From the NCBI RefSeq assembly GCF_040581485.1, contig NC_090128.1, forward strand, positions 25,326,931 through 25,390,930: a DNA stretch of 64,000 nt. The letters are read 5' to 3'. The notes below the pieces were generated by a model, which worked only from the letters and a program-made list of their open reading frames with translations, did not search any database and was not told the origin of the DNA. The DNA is from Linepithema humile. Taxonomy: Eukaryota; Arthropoda; Insecta; Hymenoptera; Formicidae. A program made the translations under genes and the position numbers. This document shows, piece by piece, positions 25,725-39,075 of this stretch. Positions within the stretch are counted from its first letter, which is position 1; each line of letters begins with the position of its first letter.

Positions 25725-27100
25725 TACACATTACCAATGTCATCAATTAAACTTTTTCCCTTATATTAAACATTCCTTCTTTTATGTTTGACCATTTTTT
25801 CGTTGAGATCCGCGGTATCGGCGCTGATTCATGTTTAAATCGAACAACGAATGCTAAATGCGAATACTAACGCCGTATTAAATGCAATCTTTATAATGGA
25901 CAAATAAAACGGCATTCTGCGCTAAATTTGGCCATCAAAATTTTTATAATACCGATAAATATTGCTTTATTATTTGTACTATTACTCTTTAAATATTTAG
26001 AATTCAATCCTAAAATGTAAAATAATTAAGAATTAAAATTTGCGTTGTAAATAAATAAAAGTAGTAAAGAGAAAAAATTAAATGAGAAATAAATAAAAAT
26101 ATAAAATATACTAGAAACTTGGTAGGAAATATATGTGTGGTGTATCTGACTATCTCGACAATTTTATAAGTTATAAAAATCCGATGACATGACATTTTAA
26201 ATTTATTTTGTATAGAGATTATTTTAATTATCTTTCAAATTATCGATGACTAAAAATTCATCATGATGAATTAAGTAATTCATAATTAAGTAATTCAGTA
26301 ATTCACATAGATGCATCTATGTGAATTACTGTAAATAAAAAAATATGAGAAAAAATCTAAAAAAGAACAAGAACTTCATATAACATTTTACACATCTATG
26401 ATTGAAAAATTAACTATAATTTAACGCTGTGAAATATAATAATATTTCCAATGGAATTCGGTCTTAATCGTGTGATCCATGTTTATCATCCTTGTAAATT
26501 TAATGTTTTTACATCGACATATGCGAACGTTCGTTGTTCCCTTTCCCTGAATTTTAGAAACAAAGTCTACAATTTCTCCGTTGAAATAATTTATATATAT
26601 AATTTATATATATTATAATTTATATATATTAGAAAAAAGCTGGAAGCCTCGTCTTCTTTAATACTAACATAAATTATTAAAACAATATACTATTATTTTA
26701 CGCAATAGATTTGAAAAATTTAAAAATATTCCACATGTAAGATGGGATTCTGAAGAAGTAAGATGAAACAAACTGCTGAGGAGAAGATTCGATAAATTGT
26801 TTTGCTCATTATTAAGAAATATATTTAGTCCTATACATTTATGCATAAGACCCTTCCTTTAGACAGCAAGAATGCAAGATGTCAAAATAAGAAATAATAT
26901 CGTAAAAAACTTACGAATATACAATGCGCATAATTTAATGATTCTTTTCTTTTTATTTTCATATTGCCAATGTCGTCGATTTTTTGGAACTTCTTCTCTT
27001 TATGTTTCATTGGCTATTTTTTCATTGAAATCCGTAGTGTCGGCGTTGATTCAAATTTAAATCGGATAATGAATGATATCGCTAAATTTGCCTATCTAAT
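25725..27100. repeat. Tandemly duplicated AT-rich units
   Basis: Bases 25925-26860 are the second copy of 21830-22745. In addition 25725-25935 recurs at about 26935-27100 (shared CCAATGTC.TC, TTTATGTTT, TTTTTTC.TTGA.ATCCG..GT.TCGGCG.TGATTCA and GCTAAATTTG). The order suggests a unit of about 1.2 kb duplicated in tandem plus a more distant copy. Confidence 0.7.
26297..26332. repeat. Perfect palindrome
   Basis: AGTAATTCACATAGATG is followed immediately by its exact reverse complement with no loop. Only the right half has a counterpart in the paralogous copy near 22.19 kb (CTATGTGGATCACTGTAAAT). Confidence 0.9.
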
Positions 27101-30100
27101 AAATGTTTACGACGCGTACAATTTTCATATTAGATAAGAATTATTTATATTCAGCGTGTATGTACGTAATTGCGATGGAAGTACGAGAAACTCTAATCTT
27201 TTTAAATCCATCATATTCACTAGAAGCCTATCCGCAGGGTCAAGCGCGCGACGACCTCACAAAAAAGAACGTTTCCGCAATTTACAGCGCGGCCGCGGTT
27301 ATATCCGGAGACTCACGCCAGTTTACGAATGCACTTATGCGTTACCAAGGACTACACGTGCGGATAAGCGCGGATAGTTTCACGCATCCACGAGCCGCGA
27401 TTATCCGCGAAAATGTCTGCGGCTTCATAAGTGAAGGATCAAGTAGGTAAAGGAGTGTGTGTCACGTTTATAACACTTCACGATTATATTATATTTGCAA
27501 TTTATGGTTTGTAATGACATCTAATGGATTCATTTGCGTTTCATGTATAATAGCATTTACAGAATACTGCCGCGTCACCGAAAAATAAATAACTAATACA
27601 CATTTTTATTAAACCTTTTCTTAACATTATTATCACAAAAACAAATATCAAACATCCTCTTATATTTTTTCTTGCACATCTACTGGGTTTTACAAATATT
27701 CCTTTTGCGTCGCAGAAGGAGAGCGCATCCTTCTGCGACGTGAAATCGTCAATATTTCGCCGGGCGCGTATTAAACGCCGTGTCTCGGTTTGAATTTTTA
27801 CAGTCGCCCTTACGTCGAAGCAACATTTACGACGTGCGTTTCTTATTGCTCGCCGCACCGCATCGACCGAGAACCTGCACTTACAATCTTCGAGAGCCTT
27901 TGTCCTTCGCGTTCACTCTCGCTCGCGAAGCTATTTTCCTTTTCTCAACTTTCTTTTCAACATCGTATACGCGCGAAGGCGCGCCGGTGACACCACGACA
28001 GAGTAGCTCGGCATACGGAGAACAGTGATAGAAAGGCAAAAGCAAGATGAAGAAGACAAAGAAGAAACTCGCGGTTGATGACTCATCGCAAAAGAAAGAA
28101 TCGGTAGCCGACTGTCTTGAGAATTCTCTAGCGGCTTTTCTTTTACTTTTTCCTCACTCATCGGACAGGTATACCGCCTCGTTTGTCTTTGAACGATGCT
28201 GCGAAGCGAAGGCAGAGAAAAGCGAAAAATCTTACGGCGGCGATCAATGCGATCAGTCTCGATCGGCTTGATGTATTGCAAGCAGCTCGAATGCCTCGCG
28301 GGCTTTGCTCGAGAAACTACTACATTGCGTCGCGGCGTGCCGCTTATCGATCTAAAACGAATAGATTTTATATAATTCCAACTTTTACAATTAGTGCATG
28401 CAGCCATAGCCTGAGATTATTCCGAGAAAACATGTGAATTAAAAAGAAATTGCAAGAAAAACTAAGTACTTCTTCCAATCGAGAATTAAAAATTTTTAAA
28501 TGCCTTCCTTTGATTTCTATGTATTTTAATTTGTTTAATAATTAAGAATTTCAGAAATTGTCTTAAATATTGAAACACATCTTGAATTGGTTTAAAAAAA
28601 GTGACAATTTTTCAACAATTTGCCATCGTTTTCTAGAATTATCGGAAATATTTGTACTTGCATACTGATTCTCACTTTTCGTTTCGTTTCGCCCATTTCA
28701 GCGAGCTTTTTACGAACTTGTTATGTGGGTGAGGCGGGTCAGTGCGTACGTATCACAGGATGGAAATCGTGATGCAATGGGATAAAGCTTAATGTCTCTG
28801 TCCTTGCGAATCTTGCTAAACGGCGCCACGCCCGCATCGCAAATTGACGTTCGCTTTTTACCTGCACAGGGACACAGATACGTACTCAATTGTACGGGGC
28901 GATAAAGACGTAACGCTGCACCCGATTATGGCATTGCTCGTGGGTGCGATTATGCTCCATGCGCTACACGAATACGAATTTATTCCGCTCGATCCGACGC
29001 AAGAGTGTACGCCCCGTTCGATTCGTATAAGGATTGAAATGTCGAAAGAAAAAGTGTTCGCTCGCCTATCTCAAATTTCACGATAACATATGATCGAGCA
29101 TGATAGTTGCTTTCGTGAATAGCCGAACGGCGGGATGCTTGCTCTTGGCTTTATTAGAACAATATCGCCGCGTAAAACTTGCGATCGCGAGAAATGCAAG
29201 GAAATAAGTGTAAACTTATCGTTCTTATTTTTATCAATCAAACAAATTTTATAAATTATACATAAATAAAATCAAGCTGAGATGCGAGAGAAATCAAATA
29301 CAATTGTTTCAGTAACACGACATGATAAATCTACATTATAATAAAAAATATTATTCTAACTTTATACAAATACATATTTAAATAAAAATGTGTAATTCTC
29401 TTTAAATTAACATTCAACACTTCTAAACGAGAAAAAATCTAGACGATTTATTCAAATCTGCACGTGTGTGATAGGTAAATTTTTTGAAAAGTGAAAAATA
29501 TAAATTTCGTGCTTCTATAACTTTTATTTTGATCCTGTTTGTTCTCATTTCCACTTTAAGTCCGTTAAATATTATCAATGTTGAGTGTTTTGATTAAGAA
29601 GAGTGAAAGTGCCCGGCTGTTGTCGGCCGGTCAAAGGGTCATAACGTTAAGAACGATTTACGGTAAACTCCTTTTCGGCCGAGAGATAATCTCGGGCCGA
29701 CAGCACATACATACTACTGTCGACAAACGAAACGGACACGGGGACAAATGGACGTGGCACAGGGCGCGGGCCCACGCGAATGTACTCTCTTTCCCTCCCA
29801 CGGTTTTACTTTTATGTGGAGAACCGCTGATATACGTAGGTGAAGATGTTGCGAATCAGCTGGAAATTCTTCGTCAGTACACGACCCGGTCGAAAAAGGT
29901 TAAGATTTTTGCCTCGCAGATCGCGTCGACCTACATAAAGTACGTTATATCCAAAGTGTTTTTCTGTTCGAAAAGATTATATACACCGTGTATCCTTCAC
30001 ACATTCGTGAATCATAATAAACTCGAACTAACAGCTTCTGACGACAGAACGAATAGCTATTTACCGTTTTCACGATTTTAATTACGCGTAATAATCGCAA

Positions 30101-30780
30101 TTTTTATATTCTAATTATGTTACTCTTACACCGCATACACCTTGCTTTATGTGCTAATAATGTGCACAAATAACTTTTCTCTTATGAAATTTAATATTAA
30201 ATACAAGCTTTCGTCTGGATATGCGGTAAGGAAACTTGTTCTTTTAGGTTTAATTGCACAATGGAAAAGAAAGATCAAGTTTAACGAGCATATAAGCCGC
30301 GCTTTTCCAATTAAATCAGCAACTGTGGAACGCCGTCTTACTTTCGATATCTGTATCTTGGTTGAGCATCAAAGCCGTGAAAGTCCTACCCGTAAATGTG
30401 AAAAAAAACTTGAAAGTCAGAAAGAATGTTTGCTGCTGAAAAGTTGCAAACAATAAGATCGGTACACCGTGACTACTTTTTAATAAATGCTAATATTCAA
30501 GCTTACTTCATTTAGTGAAGGAAATAATTTTCATTTTTATTATAATAATAAACAGTTCATTCTTTTGGAATAATAAGATTGATGTTGCAAATTGATTATT
30601 AAAATTTACAACAATCCTTAGAATTCTTTAGAAAATGAGATTTATTAGAATATTCGTATATAATACTGAAACATTTGAAGGCAAATTCCTGTGTGTCTGC
30701 CTTTCTCTCTCTCTCTCTCTCTCTCTTTCTTACTGTTATTATCATCATTAAGACGTTATATTCATAATGTCTTGTTGCCA
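27101..30780. other. No recognised gene; CpG-rich 27.3-28.4 and 28.7-29.1 kb
   Basis: Open frames here include 27103-27450 (+, 115 codons), 27931-28407 (-, 158 codons), 28844-29086 (+, 80 codons) and 29578-30081 (+, 167 codons, the longest unassigned frame in the left half). I recognise no domain in any, and none joins to plausible neighbours by clear splice sites, so I leave them uncalled. CpG density makes long chance frames likely. A (CT)n run lies at about 30705-30728. Confidence 0.35.
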
Positions 30781-30789
30781 CAGCTAGAG

Positions 30790-31345
30790 GATCTGGCTAC
30801 CTCTGTTATAATCTACGCTATACTTGATGGAGAATGCGGGGACGCAAGTCGCGCGCGGAATAAACTCGCGTGAACTCGTGCCGCGCGCGCGTATAATCGC
30901 GGTCTCGGTTCACGCTCACGAATGCGTGCGCGTGTTGTGTGCCGCAATAAACCGCGCGTACATATATTATGCAGTTTCCTTTTCACGAGGACCACCTAGA
31001 CAGGCCGTGAACACGGCCGGCCGGCGATGATCTAACCGGATTCGACGCTGCGAGAATCTACGTGTCCGTACACATACGCATACGCACGCAGGCCGCGCGC
31101 AAATTGCGCGTGCACACGTCGTCCGTACGTAAATTACGCACACGACTATCATTCCCGGATAGCGAGAATGGATAAATGAGACACGACCAGGCAGATACAA
31201 GCAAGCGGGGCCGAAGTGTGTCTGCGTGCACAGGCCTTTCGAAATCCTTTTACGAGCGCCGATTCGCGTGACGAAGACCGCACTTCGCGTGCGCTCCCAG
31301 TCGCACGGAGAATATTAAATGGTAATGTTTCATCGTACATGATCG
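30790..31345. promoter_or_regulatory. CpG-dense island
   Basis: A 550-base block with many CGCG and CACG strings stands out from AT-rich flanks. Overlapping open frames on both strands are incompatible with each other and carry no motif. It may be a promoter or first exon of an unseen gene. A GC-rich inverted string (CGCGCGGCGCGCGC) occurs separately at about 32033. Confidence 0.35.
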
Positions 31346-34300
31346 ACAGAGTGCCTTGCCGCGAGATACATGTTATACTATAAGATTGATCGTACGCCGA
31401 GACAGACACATATAGTGAAACCGGGTCGGTTTCAAATGTCAAGTGCAGGGAAGAACGAATCTTTTATCTTAACATTGAACAAGTTACAACACCATCCCGA
31501 CTATGTATCCGTATCAGAGATTATTATACTTGACATTTGTCTATATATAAAATTACATAATAATATTAGAAAACAAAGAAAATATATAAAATGTCGTTCA
31601 ACCAATTTTAATATCGATAAATAATATCAAAGAGAAGAAACACGATCTCTGTAGCAAGTCCTGCATTTTTCCACTGATTTTTCATCTTCATGTTTACGGA
31701 TAATCTAGTTAGATCAAAACATCGTATATGACTTATCTCAATTCTTTTAGACCTATTAATATTGATTTTATTAGATAGATAGTTTATTTCACTTCAGCCA
31801 AGAAGAGAGGAATTTTAGGTTTTATTAACAAGTTTTCTAACAATAGTTTTTAGGTCTAATACTTTTTTGTTTTAAACTGTTCGAACAATTTAAATATATA
31901 AATATAAATATTCGAATTTTATCTAGAAACATACGTATATATGTGTGTCATGATAAGAGCATGTGCAATGTCATGATAAGAGCATGTGCATAGATAAAAA
32001 ACCGAGATCGATTTTTGTTGATGCGAAAAAAACGCGCGCGGCGCGCGCAAAAATGTGGAAGCTATGAATATTAATACCACTGCACTTACAATTAGGATCA
32101 GTAGTAAAATATTGATCTGTGTGAGATACGTGGCGATAACATCAATCGACTTCGGCTATATTGGAATCACTTGAGATTGTCAATTTTTCGCGGAAAAATG
32201 CAACGAACAAGTTGAAAAGCAAAAGTCTGATAAGGCCAGAATCATTTATTTCTGGTAATTAATTTGACATATATTATCAATTATCAGACATTGTTAATTA
32301 CAAAAGTAAAATTAATCCTTTCGGTATTCAGTATAGCAACGCGAAATAGTTGCTATCAGTCCGGTTTGTCAGATATATAGTTTAAGTGATATGCAGATAT
32401 GCACTTCATAATTGCAATAACAGGCAGCGTATGTATGCATATAATGCAAAATTAGAAAAAGAAACCTTTTGATGTTACAAAAATATTACATAATTTTCGT
32501 TAGAAGAGAAAAAGTGCAAAAGAATGTGAATCAAAAGACAATGAGACAGTAGGAAATAAATTTCTAATTTTTGAAATAAAAAATTATTCCTAAAGAGTTG
32601 TTGAATTCTTTCCTATTCCCTGTAGATTCTCATAACACAGAATGGAATGATGCGAGAAACAATCGAGGTTCTCACTCAATTAGACAGCAGACGTATACTG
32701 TTATACATAATTCCAAAGGTCCTAGAGCAGAAGCCCGTTTTTCCTAAGAGAAATCCGCTAGCCGTCACATTTCTGCGATTTATCTAATTGCAGAAAAGAA
32801 CACGGGAAAACACGCGTTTAGACCTCGCAATGAGAAAATTGCGAAATTAGGCTCCCGTTGTTGCCGGCTGACTGCACGCAGATTTCACAGTTTGTTTTGA
32901 AAATAAGATATCAATTATTGATAATAATTATTTTATATATTTTTTTATAAACACTTGAAGCAATGGACTTGTTGCTGCTGTATTGCGTTTGCTAGATCTA
33001 TAAAAGACTACTTTAAATAATATAATTTAATTGTTGTGTTACAGACAACACTAATTACGCTAAACACGGAATTGCGTAAACTAGTCTAGAAACTGAAATA
33101 ATAAGAATTCTTATTATATCGCATCTCTTGAAGCAACACAAACAATGTAGAATGCACAGCAATCTAAGCTGCATAATGGGATTTACTCAATTTAACCAGA
33201 AATGTTACGTGGATATTAGGTGAGAAATTCAATAGCATTTCATCATCGACGATTAACGATCATTCATCGTGCTCGATCTCCTGGCATAAGTATTACTGGA
33301 GCAAGTATTTTAATTGCAGGATGTCGTTAGTTTATTGCGACAACCGGTCGCGCGAATGACTTCATCCACGATGCGTGACGATAGACAAATACATATCGCC
33401 GTCGACTTTGTAAATCCATCCAACTAATCATCGTTTTATTGTTATAAATAATTGTTATTAATTCATAATGATACACTTAAAACATTCTCTATTATTCAAT
33501 AATATAGATTTAAATTTTTCATCAGTAATTTATAATAATATAAATAAAATATCGCATAACATCACATTATCAAAGGCTTGATTTTCTTTTTCTAATTTCC
33601 AAAAAAAAATATACTAAAGTTCAGTAAACTTTAACTAATATTTAACAACAATTTAAACTGATTCAAGTTGATTCAAGTTCAAAGATGTGATGGGTGTAAT
33701 TGATCTTTAATATTAATTCTATCATATCAAGAATAGACTGTCGCTCTACTAATCAATTAGGCTGATAATAGATAGCAGAAAACGAACAAAAAAGTGATAA
33801 TAAGCAGTTACGCAGAGATGATGATTGATATTTTCCGCGAGACAAAAACTGCAATAAACTGCAATCCGTCTATAACGTTACTGCCGTAATTGTTGCGTAA
33901 CACGCGTTACGCAAACCCAACAAGCGGGATCGCGTCAGCTGTTGGAAACGTGCGTTTCCTACAGAGAATTACCCGAGAACAATGATTCTTTCGTTATCCT
34001 GTTAATTTATACGAAAGCGCACTCTCAATAGAAATATATACATCAATTAATATCCTTGCTAATGAATTTTTTACAATATAATGTAATTCTGGCCGAAAAG
34101 AATACAAATCAAATAAGAACAAAGTGGACTTTAATAATAGTATTCGTATAAAATTTTCTAATTTTTAATAGAGTTTAAATTGCAGAAAATTGAAGAGGGT
34201 CACATCGGTAATCGAAACATTGGTGATTATTTGTGTCAATGTCTCAATACTTCTGAATATTATCTAAACAAATGCGTACGAATATCTAGCATTGACTTTA

Positions 34301-35080
34301 AGAAAAGTTCACTTTTCTTTTATAAAATAAATTTTATACTTATTATTTAGAGATCGTATTAGCATAATTTTCATATTTTCGAAATTTGCACGTTTGTATC
34401 AGAGTATTTTGAATTTATGAAGCAGGCAATCAAAGCATCTCGTGACTGGAACTCGTCCGACGTGTTTGTACGTAATCGCTATTGCGCGCCCGATATTATG
34501 CACGTATTGTTACATCCGCTTTCATCCGACATTCCTTCGAAAGGGAGATTATTGTTACATCCTACGGACGTGCGCAGAATACAAATGCGAGAAGGCGTGA
34601 GCTATCGGCTGATTAAACCGAAGGAGTCGTCGTAGTACCTCTAGTATTATAAATCAAAGATACTCGTTTCAGTGCGCGTGTGTTTGCAAGGATACTCTTT
34701 AATCTATAACTCTGTAATCCTTGTAATCAACTATGATGATTGATAAAAATAGTAGCATATAAAAAAAAAGGAACTCGTTTGATCAAGTTATCTTAATCTC
34801 AGTGCTATTTTCTCTTAAATTACATCTGCACGAATAAAATTCAATCGCGCAAAATAGCGTGTTGCATTCAAAGTTGCAAATCAAATTGATATTTAATATT
34901 TTAATTCATACAAAGTTATATATAAATAGTCTGCACTATCTATCAATGCATATTTAGTTCTTAATTTCTTTACTATATAAAGAAACATTTCTATCATTTA
35001 ATAGCAGACTTAGATTTTTAGCAGACCGAATATAATATCCTCCCGTATTCAATATTAATCGTATAATTAAAAAATTTTGA
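31346..35080. other. No recognised gene
   Basis: AT-rich sequence with scattered CpGs. A 23-base unit (GTCATGATAAGAGCATGTGCA) is duplicated head to tail at 31948-31993. A 72-codon + strand frame at 34417-34635 is unassigned. Nothing supports a gene. Confidence 0.4.
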
Positions 35081-35214
35081 GTCAAACTTGAAATTCTCGC
35101 CAATAAATTGAAAAATAAAGTTTTTTAATTGGCTATATAATTCACTTACTATTGGTACAACGCATTCATGAAAGATTTGAGGATATATCTACAGCTAATA
35201 GAAGTAGACAAAAC

Positions 35215-35560
35215 ACAGAAAATAGTTCTAAAAAAATTGAAATTGAAATTTGATTAAATCGATACAAATAGGACCCGAAAGCTATGTTAGTTTCCAACTG
35301 GTTTCATGAAAACGTAAGCTACATATCGAGCTGCAAGAACACGCAACTTATCGCGTGCTGTAACGCTTTAAACATATCCCCATAAGTGGCACGAAAGGAC
35401 TTGTCTACGGGGTTGATGACCAAGGGCTACATGGGGTGCGGCCTTTTCTAATAACGCTAATAGAGGAGGCAAATATACGTCGGTAAACGTTGCCATTTGT
35501 TGACTGAACAAAGTAATATGGACGGTTAGAGAAAAAGTGAAATTACAAACCAAGAAGCTC
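35215..35560 (-). pseudogene. Unknown gene fragment, two exon-like pieces (left copy)
   Basis: The - strand has an exon-like frame (35368-35553) containing FTDVYLPPLLALLEKAAP and GHQPRRQVLSCH. After a frame change comes FKALQHAISC, a possible intron of about 115 bases, then LFSVFCLLLAVD. The same two pieces occur in the right copy, where the intron is shortened. The leucine-rich amphipathic character would suit a helical-repeat protein, but I do not recognise the family. The frame break and absence of flanking exons suggest a fragment carried along in the duplication. Confidence 0.4.
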
Positions 35561-36698
35561 GATAAATGTATTTAATCTCTATTTCTTTAAATAACGTAAA
35601 GTTTTTACAAAATGCCGATTTTATTAGTCTAGATAATAGTCTTTATTCATAAGTCTTTAAAAGAAAAAAAAAGATTAAAAATATAAACGTGAGTGCGTTG
35701 AACAATTGAAATAAATACATATATTGATGACAATAATGTTTATTAGGAAAAATTACAACGGTTTTTCTCTTTGAAATAATATAAGAAAGTGTGCTACACA
35801 TGAACATACTATCCTACCATACATTCGCACGCGCTTACCCGCATTCTTGTCGCTAAGAAAATCGCTAATCAAAACAGTTCGTTACCTTGAGACTTATAAC
35901 GTATGTTAGATACACTGTCGAAATTCCATACTGTATCTGCGATAACACAGCCCGTATTAACGGTCTTTTCGAAATATAATGATATATAATTGAAGATAGA
36001 AAGTTATTTTACCTAATTTCATCTAATCGAGAACATTTGACAAATTCGAATACGCACACATACAAAATATATATAATGTAAATACACCATTCATATACTT
36101 TACGTGTATTCTGATTTATAAAATATTTCTCGTATTAATTATGCTGTAAAAATTTAAGTAAATTCAGAGATAATATCAAATGCAGCGTCATGGACTGAGA
36201 GAAAGAAAGGAGAGAATAGAATTGTACATAGTGAGAATAGATGTGAGAAAGTAATATTCTTGAGCTATAACTAAAAATGAGTTTTATGCATGAAATTTGT
36301 TACATGCATATAACACACATACATATTTCATAAATATACATATATACGCACATGTAAATTATAAATATTCATGGATATGTATGTATCTATGTATATTAAC
36401 AAAAAGAAAATATAATTTTTTTGATAACATGAATGAGAAAACAAATAATAATGTAAATATTTTACAATACACTTATTTAATATTTAAATATATCTACAAT
36501 ATTTTTGTCATAGATTATTACATGTATCTAATGCACTAATGGCACAATTATACATAGTTTTCTCGACTTTTTAATCATTTTTTTGTGTTTTGGTATTTGT
36601 AATATACACTAACACTGAGAAAATAAAACATTAAACTATTAAGTACGTTTCTTTTCTTATGTATATTATTAATTATGTATATTATTACAAAATTATTG

Positions 36699-36731
36699 TT
36701 ACATGTTTATATTACTACTTTCTTTTTCCTC

Positions 36732-36768
<37 letters not shown>

Positions 36769-39075
36769 ATGAATAAGATTTATTTACTATCCATTTATTT
36801 AAAAAAAATTCGATTTTATTTCTTTTTGTATAATATAAATAGATTTTTCAAAAAATAGCTCAATGGAGACATAATGAAACACTCACTTCATCAAATCCAA
36901 AACAGGTTTCCATTTTCTTTTGTAATTTTGGATCATTTTATGTGTTTTGTGCCGAAAATTTAATAGTAGGAGTAACAGTATGGATTCATCTTTAAGTCTT
37001 GCATCTCCATATCTTCTTGCTCTTCCACATCATCAACTTTCTCTCCTGTTCCTATTAGTATACCACTTTCTTGACTCAACAGGGTCTTGCATTACCAATT
37101 CTCCATCTTTGTTCGCAACCTCAGCCATCTATTATACATAATCATTTAATTATAATTGATTTAAAAAAAAACACATTAACACATTTTTTCAAGTACTTAT
37201 TGCTTAGTAAGCAATGCTTACCTGATCAGTTCCTTATGTCCTGATTCTCAGCTAATTGTATCACTTCTAGCACGTATTGCTGGCCATCACTGCCTTGTAC
37301 TGCCATCATATCATCTTCGTCGTCGTCTTCTTCTTTTTCATCATTGTAACCTTTAAGTTTATTAGCTAAATCAGTGCTCGGAATTAGTCTGAACATTTCA
37401 GCCGATTTCCGTGGTATACGCCTCCTTTCCTCTCCTTACCGCGCGCGCCGCAGCCGCTAGGGCCAGCGCCGCCGAGCGTTAGGAGCGGCACTATCTGATT
37501 AGGTTCTATGAGTAGGTCCTTCTCCCTATTTATTAAAATTTAAAAAAATTTATTAAAATTTATTAAAAATAAATTTTTTTTTAAATTTATTAAGTGGAAA
37601 TATTTCAATAGATTTCTACGTCACCCATGAGGTACTAATACTGACACGTTTTTCAAAAAGTGGTTTTTATCTACATTATTGCATCAATTGTTCATTCTCA
37701 TAAAAGGCTAAGAAAATCTAATTAAGAAAATCTCTTTTACATATATATTTTTTTTTAAATTAAGAATTTATTTTTATCTTTAGTGGAATAGGTCTACGGG
37801 GGAAACCATTAAAAAAAAAACGCGTCAGCATTAGTATCTCATGGGTGACGTGGAAATCTATTGAAATATTTTCACTTAATAAATTTAAAAATAAAAAATT
37901 TATTTTTAATAACTTTTAATACATTTTTTTAAATTTTAATAAATAGGAAAAAGAACCCACTCATAATCAGATAGTGTCGCTCCTAACGCTCGGCGGCGCT
38001 GGCCCTAGCGGCTGCGGCGCGCGCGGTAAGGAGAGGAAAGGAGGCGTATACCACGGAAATCGGCTGAAATGTTCAGACTAATTCCGAGCACTGAGCTAAA
38101 TCACTAAATGTTATCACAATATAACACATGGATATTAGTCAATGATCTGCATTTAGATCATATCGTAAGTGTCCTTGTGAGTGTGAACGCTTATGCATTA
38201 TATTATCTAATATAATTACATATAAACTATCTGACATATCAACAGAATGAAGTAATATAAAAAAATTACTTTGTACTGATGAATGAACGCAAGTGCAAAC
38301 GGGTTCAAATATTTCTCGTGATTTCTCTAAAACTTCTTACAGTATCGATTACATTAATGATATTGTACCTGTCATCATTTCAACACGTTGACCATCGATG
38401 ATTTGAATCTTTTCCTGTCTGCCAATGTTGAGAACTTGCTGTTTTTTTTTGTAGATACGATTCTGGATCGTGAACAGCCATATGTCGAATGAAATTTCCT
38501 TTATGTCTATACAATAAAAAATATTTTATTGGGAAAAATTATACTGATATTATTCAATTTTATTATGTTATTATTAGTTGCTGCAAATAATTAGTTTTAT
38601 GCACATACCTAAATGCTCTTTCACATTCTGGACATTGATGCGTTTTTCTCATGGTGGTGGAAAAACAGAAAGGATTATGATAAAGATTGCAATGATGTTT
38701 GAGTAGCTGTTTCTGCCTAAATGACTTCGCACTGGTACGACTTCTGATCGGTATAGATGAGCATGTGATATTCCAAATGACGGCCGATAAGAACGCATAT
38801 GGACATAAATCATACTTGTAACACTTCTCCTCTTCATGAGTTTTGCTATGCAACTTATAGCTATATCTGCAATATAATACATGTATTACAGATACAGTTT
38901 GTTACAATCAAACATCATAATCTTTATTGATACAATTTATTCACCTACCTAGATGGGAATGTTTTTCTACAATGTTGCATTTTGAAGGCTTATCAGAAGT
39001 ATGTAACTTTTGCACATGGATTCTGAGATCAGTTTTCTTACATGTGGCTGGACACAATTCTTGAAATACTGTAAC
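36699..39075 (-). pseudogene. CTCF 3'-exon pseudogene
   Basis: This is a partial duplicate of CTCF exons 12 to 7, in the same order and orientation as the live gene. Exon 12 copy ends near 36733. Exon 11 copy spans about 36895-37132 with extra bases that shift the frame. Exon 10 copy is split at 37371/38094 by a DNA transposon. Exon 9 copy (about 38360-38498) has one extra T in a T run. Exon 8 copy (about 38605-38877) has lost the segment encoding the linker and first cysteine of finger 10. Exon 7 copy (about 38950-39070) lacks bases around its acceptor. Exons 1-6 are absent, so it lacks a promoter of its own and cannot make a CTCF protein. Transcription, if any, would produce RNA partly identical in sense to CTCF mRNA. 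Confidence 0.9.
37372..38093. mobile_element. hAT-type MITE inserted in the CTCF pseudogene
   Basis: The 722-base insertion has perfect terminal inverted repeats beginning CAGTGCTCGGAATTAGTC and is flanked by the exact 8-base target duplication AGCTAAAT (37364-37371 and 38094-38101). An 8-base duplication and a CAGNG terminus are hallmarks of the hAT superfamily. The inverted repeats extend about 290 bases inward on each side, including a CpG-rich stretch (GCGCGCGCCGCAGCCGCTAG on the left), so the element folds back on itself. It encodes nothing, so it is non-autonomous. The live CTCF exon 10 lacks it, which shows the insertion post-dates the duplication. Confidence 0.9.

Noticed and set aside
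27931..28407. 158-codon open frame on the - strand
   Set aside because: It overlaps opposing open frames in a CpG-rich patch. It is low-complexity Ser/Arg-rich with no recognisable motif.
29578..30081. 167-codon open frame on the + strand
   Set aside because: It is the longest unassigned frame in the left half, but the translation shows no domain, no compositional signature and no joining exons. The CpG-rich start lowers stop frequency, so chance is likely.
38563..38853. A second functional zinc-finger gene
   Set aside because: The finger codons are a degraded copy of CTCF exon 8 with lost cysteines, inside a duplication that also has frameshifts and an inserted transposon.
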